Of a DNA stretch of 64,000 bases, positions 62,532 to 64,000 are shown piece after piece. Made by a program: the position numbers and the translations under genes. Origin of the DNA: Caldicoprobacter guelmensis (GTDB taxonomy: Bacteria; Bacillota; Clostridia; Caldicoprobacterales; Caldicoprobacteraceae); NCBI RefSeq assembly GCF_016908415.1, contig NZ_JAFBDW010000002.1:310001-374000 (forward strand), read 5' to 3'. The notes under the pieces are model-generated. The model searched no databases and was not told where the DNA came from. It saw only the letters and a program-made list of their open reading frames with translations. Numbering within the stretch: position 1 is the first letter of the stretch; every line of letters begins with the position of its first letter.

Positions 62532-64000
62532 ATGCCCAAACAGCTTTTTGTAAATCCCGATGAGGTAAGGAAAAGTGGATGGGTTAAATTTCAGGATATA
62601 CCTGCAAATCAATATAACAAAACTATCGAAGAGGAAAAGGCCAACTATACTGCCGAGGATTTTATACGGATTTACAGGGATATGGTCATTATACGTGAGT
62701 TTGAGACCATGCTTCAACTGGTAAAAACTACCGGGGAATACAATGGCGTTCCTTATGACTATCCTGGGCCGGCGCATCTTTCCATCGGTCAAGAGGCGGC
62801 AGCGGTGGGCCAGGCATTCCATCTAGACAAAGACGATCTCATATTTGGTTCACACAGAAGCCACGGCGAAATCATAGCCAAGGGCCTTTCAGCCATAGAG
62901 AAGATGTCCGACGAAGAACTGATGGATATAATGAAGAGGTTTTGGAATGGCAGGATACTTAAAGTGGTGGAGGAGAGCAAGAGGGATTACAAGAGCGTAA
63001 AAGAGCTGGCAATGGATTTTCTCCTCTATGGTGCATTAGCCGAGATATTTGGACGTGAGACGGGCTTTAACAAAGGGCTGGGCGGCTCCATGCATGTTTT
63101 CTTCACCCCCTTTGGAATTTACCCCAACAATGCCATTGTAGGTGGCTCGGCAGGAATTGCAGTTGGAGCGGCGCTGTTTAAAAAAGTTAACCGCAAGAAG
63201 GGCATAGTGATAGCCAATATAGGCGATGGTGCCATGGGGTGCGGTCCGGTGTGGGAAGCAATGAACATGGCAGCCATGGACCAGTTCAGGTATCTGTGGG
63301 AAGAAGGCTACAGGGGAGGATTGCCTATAATATTCAATTTCTTTAACAACCACTACGGCATGGGTGGCCAGACATGTGGAGAGACCATGGCTTATCAGAT
63401 ACTGGCCAGAGTGGGTGCCGGCATCAATCCCGAACAGATGCATGCCGAAAGGGTGGATGGATATAACCCCTTAGCTGTCATGGATGCTATAAAGAGGAAG
63501 AAGCAGCTTTTGCTGGAGAACAAAGGACCAGTATTGCTTGATGTGGTGACATACAGATTTTGCGGGCATTCACCATCAGATGCCTCTACTTACAGGACGA
63601 ATGAAGAGGTAGATGCGTGGAAGCAGCATGATTCTATAGTGACTTATGGAAAGCAGATTATTGATGCCGGTATAGCTACACAGGAGCAATTGGACGCTAT
63701 TTTGGATGACGTGAAGGAGCGTATTGACAGGATTTACAAATTGGCCATAGATGAAAGCAAGTCTCCTAGAATGGACTTGGTATCCAATCCTGATGCTATA
63801 GCCAGCCTGATGTTCTCTAACGAAAGAATAGAGAAGATGGAGGATAGGGAATGCGAGGTCTTGATTCCTAAAGAGGAAAATCCTAGGCTGCAGCAGATAA
63901 AGAAAAAGGTCAGGGTAGGGATTCAAGACGGTAAACCGGTGCCCAAGAGCAAGGTGTTCCAGCTTCGCGATGCCATATTTGAAGCCCTGCTTGATAAGTT
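62532..64000 (+). CDS. 2-oxoacid dehydrogenase E1, probable alpha-beta fusion (partial, cut by window end)
   Basis: The frame is open from ATG 62532 (ribosome site GAGAAGGGAGAGG) to the window end, 489 codons so far. It encodes an E1 alpha-like decarboxylase: GPAHLSIGQEAAAVG, the TPP-binding NIGDGAMGCGPVWEA with NFFNNHYGMGG, and CGHSPSD. The alpha part ends near residue 440 and, without a stop, a KVFQLRDAIFEALLDK stretch begins that looks like the start of an E1 beta chain. A fused alpha-beta E1 is therefore likely; the 3' part lies outside the window. Confidence 0.85.
   Translation, partial: MPKQLFVNPDEVRKSGWVKFQDIPANQYNKTIEEEKANYTAEDFIRIYRDMVIIREFETMLQLVKTTGEYNGVPYDYPGPAHLSIGQEAAAVGQAFHLDKDDLIFGSHRSHGEIIAKGLSAIEKMSDEELMDIMKRFWNGRILKVVEESKRDYKSVKELAMDFLLYGALAEIFGRETGFNKGLGGSMHVFFTPFGIYPNNAIVGGSAGIAVGAALFKKVNRKKGIVIANIGDGAMGCGPVWEAMNMAAMDQFRYLWEEGYRGGLPIIFNFFNNHYGMGGQTCGETMAYQILARVGAGINPEQMHAERVDGYNPLAVMDAIKRKKQLLLENKGPVLLDVVTYRFCGHSPSDASTYRTNEEVDAWKQHDSIVTYGKQIIDAGIATQEQLDAILDDVKERIDRIYKLAIDESKSPRMDLVSNPDAIASLMFSNERIEKMEDRECEVLIPKEENPRLQQIKKKVRVGIQDGKPVPKSKVFQLRDAIFEALLDK

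Overview
The window looks like a chromosomal segment from a low-to-moderate GC, spore-forming anaerobic Firmicute of class Clostridia. Supporting signs are the ylm/divIVA division cluster, PyrR attenuators, a tryptophan T-box, SpoVB, a GerMN lipoprotein, an oxygen-sensitive glycyl radical enzyme and a PPi-type phosphofructokinase. I lean towards a Thermoanaerobacterales-like relative, but the genus cannot be fixed by reading alone. I saw no rRNA, tRNA or CRISPR array.

Layout. 1-6250: an anti-sigma-type ATPase, an HlyD-like membrane protein, ylmE-sepF-yggT-divIVA, DUF5665, a DksA/TraR zinc-finger protein, lspA and rluD. 6260-16386: the de novo pyrimidine operon pyrR-pyrB-pyrC-pyrF-carB-pyrK-pyrD-pyrE, with two PyrR attenuators, no carA, and an IS200/IS605 remnant (degraded tnpB tail) at the end of pyrD. 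16463-21550: rqcH on the minus strand, then a GerMN lipoprotein, rph, rdgB and a YfcE phosphodiesterase.

21551-32272 is an AT-richer accessory island. It opens with an internally deleted IS30 remnant. It then carries a GntR/LacI-type regulator, a solute-binding protein with two sugar-type permeases, a glycyl radical activase, a divergent glycyl radical enzyme with GCNW in place of GCVE at the presumed catalytic cysteine, and a 522-residue protein of unknown function. A repeated ATATGATATAT motif at four places fits a regulon of the local regulator. This is the best candidate for an undescribed system: import and radical-based anaerobic breakdown of a probably carbohydrate-like compound.

32394-39583: T-box-controlled trpEGDCFBA. 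39707-45853: CorA, an NrtR-like Nudix regulator with pncB (NAD salvage), a 2-hydroxyacid dehydrogenase and a PHP-domain protein. 46141-53431: a YtrA-type regulator with an acetyltransferase-like protein, a tandem class II aldolase, PPi-PFK, fructose-bisphosphate aldolase and SpoVB.

53601-64000 is a second metabolic region: a UroD-like protein, a ThuA-like protein, an SDR, a DeoR regulator, a sorbose-1-phosphate reductase-like dehydrogenase behind an unusual interleaved-repeat leader, a sorbitol-6-phosphate dehydrogenase-like SDR, and a 2-oxoacid dehydrogenase complex in the order E2-E3-E1. The E1 gene appears to be an alpha-beta fusion and runs off the window.
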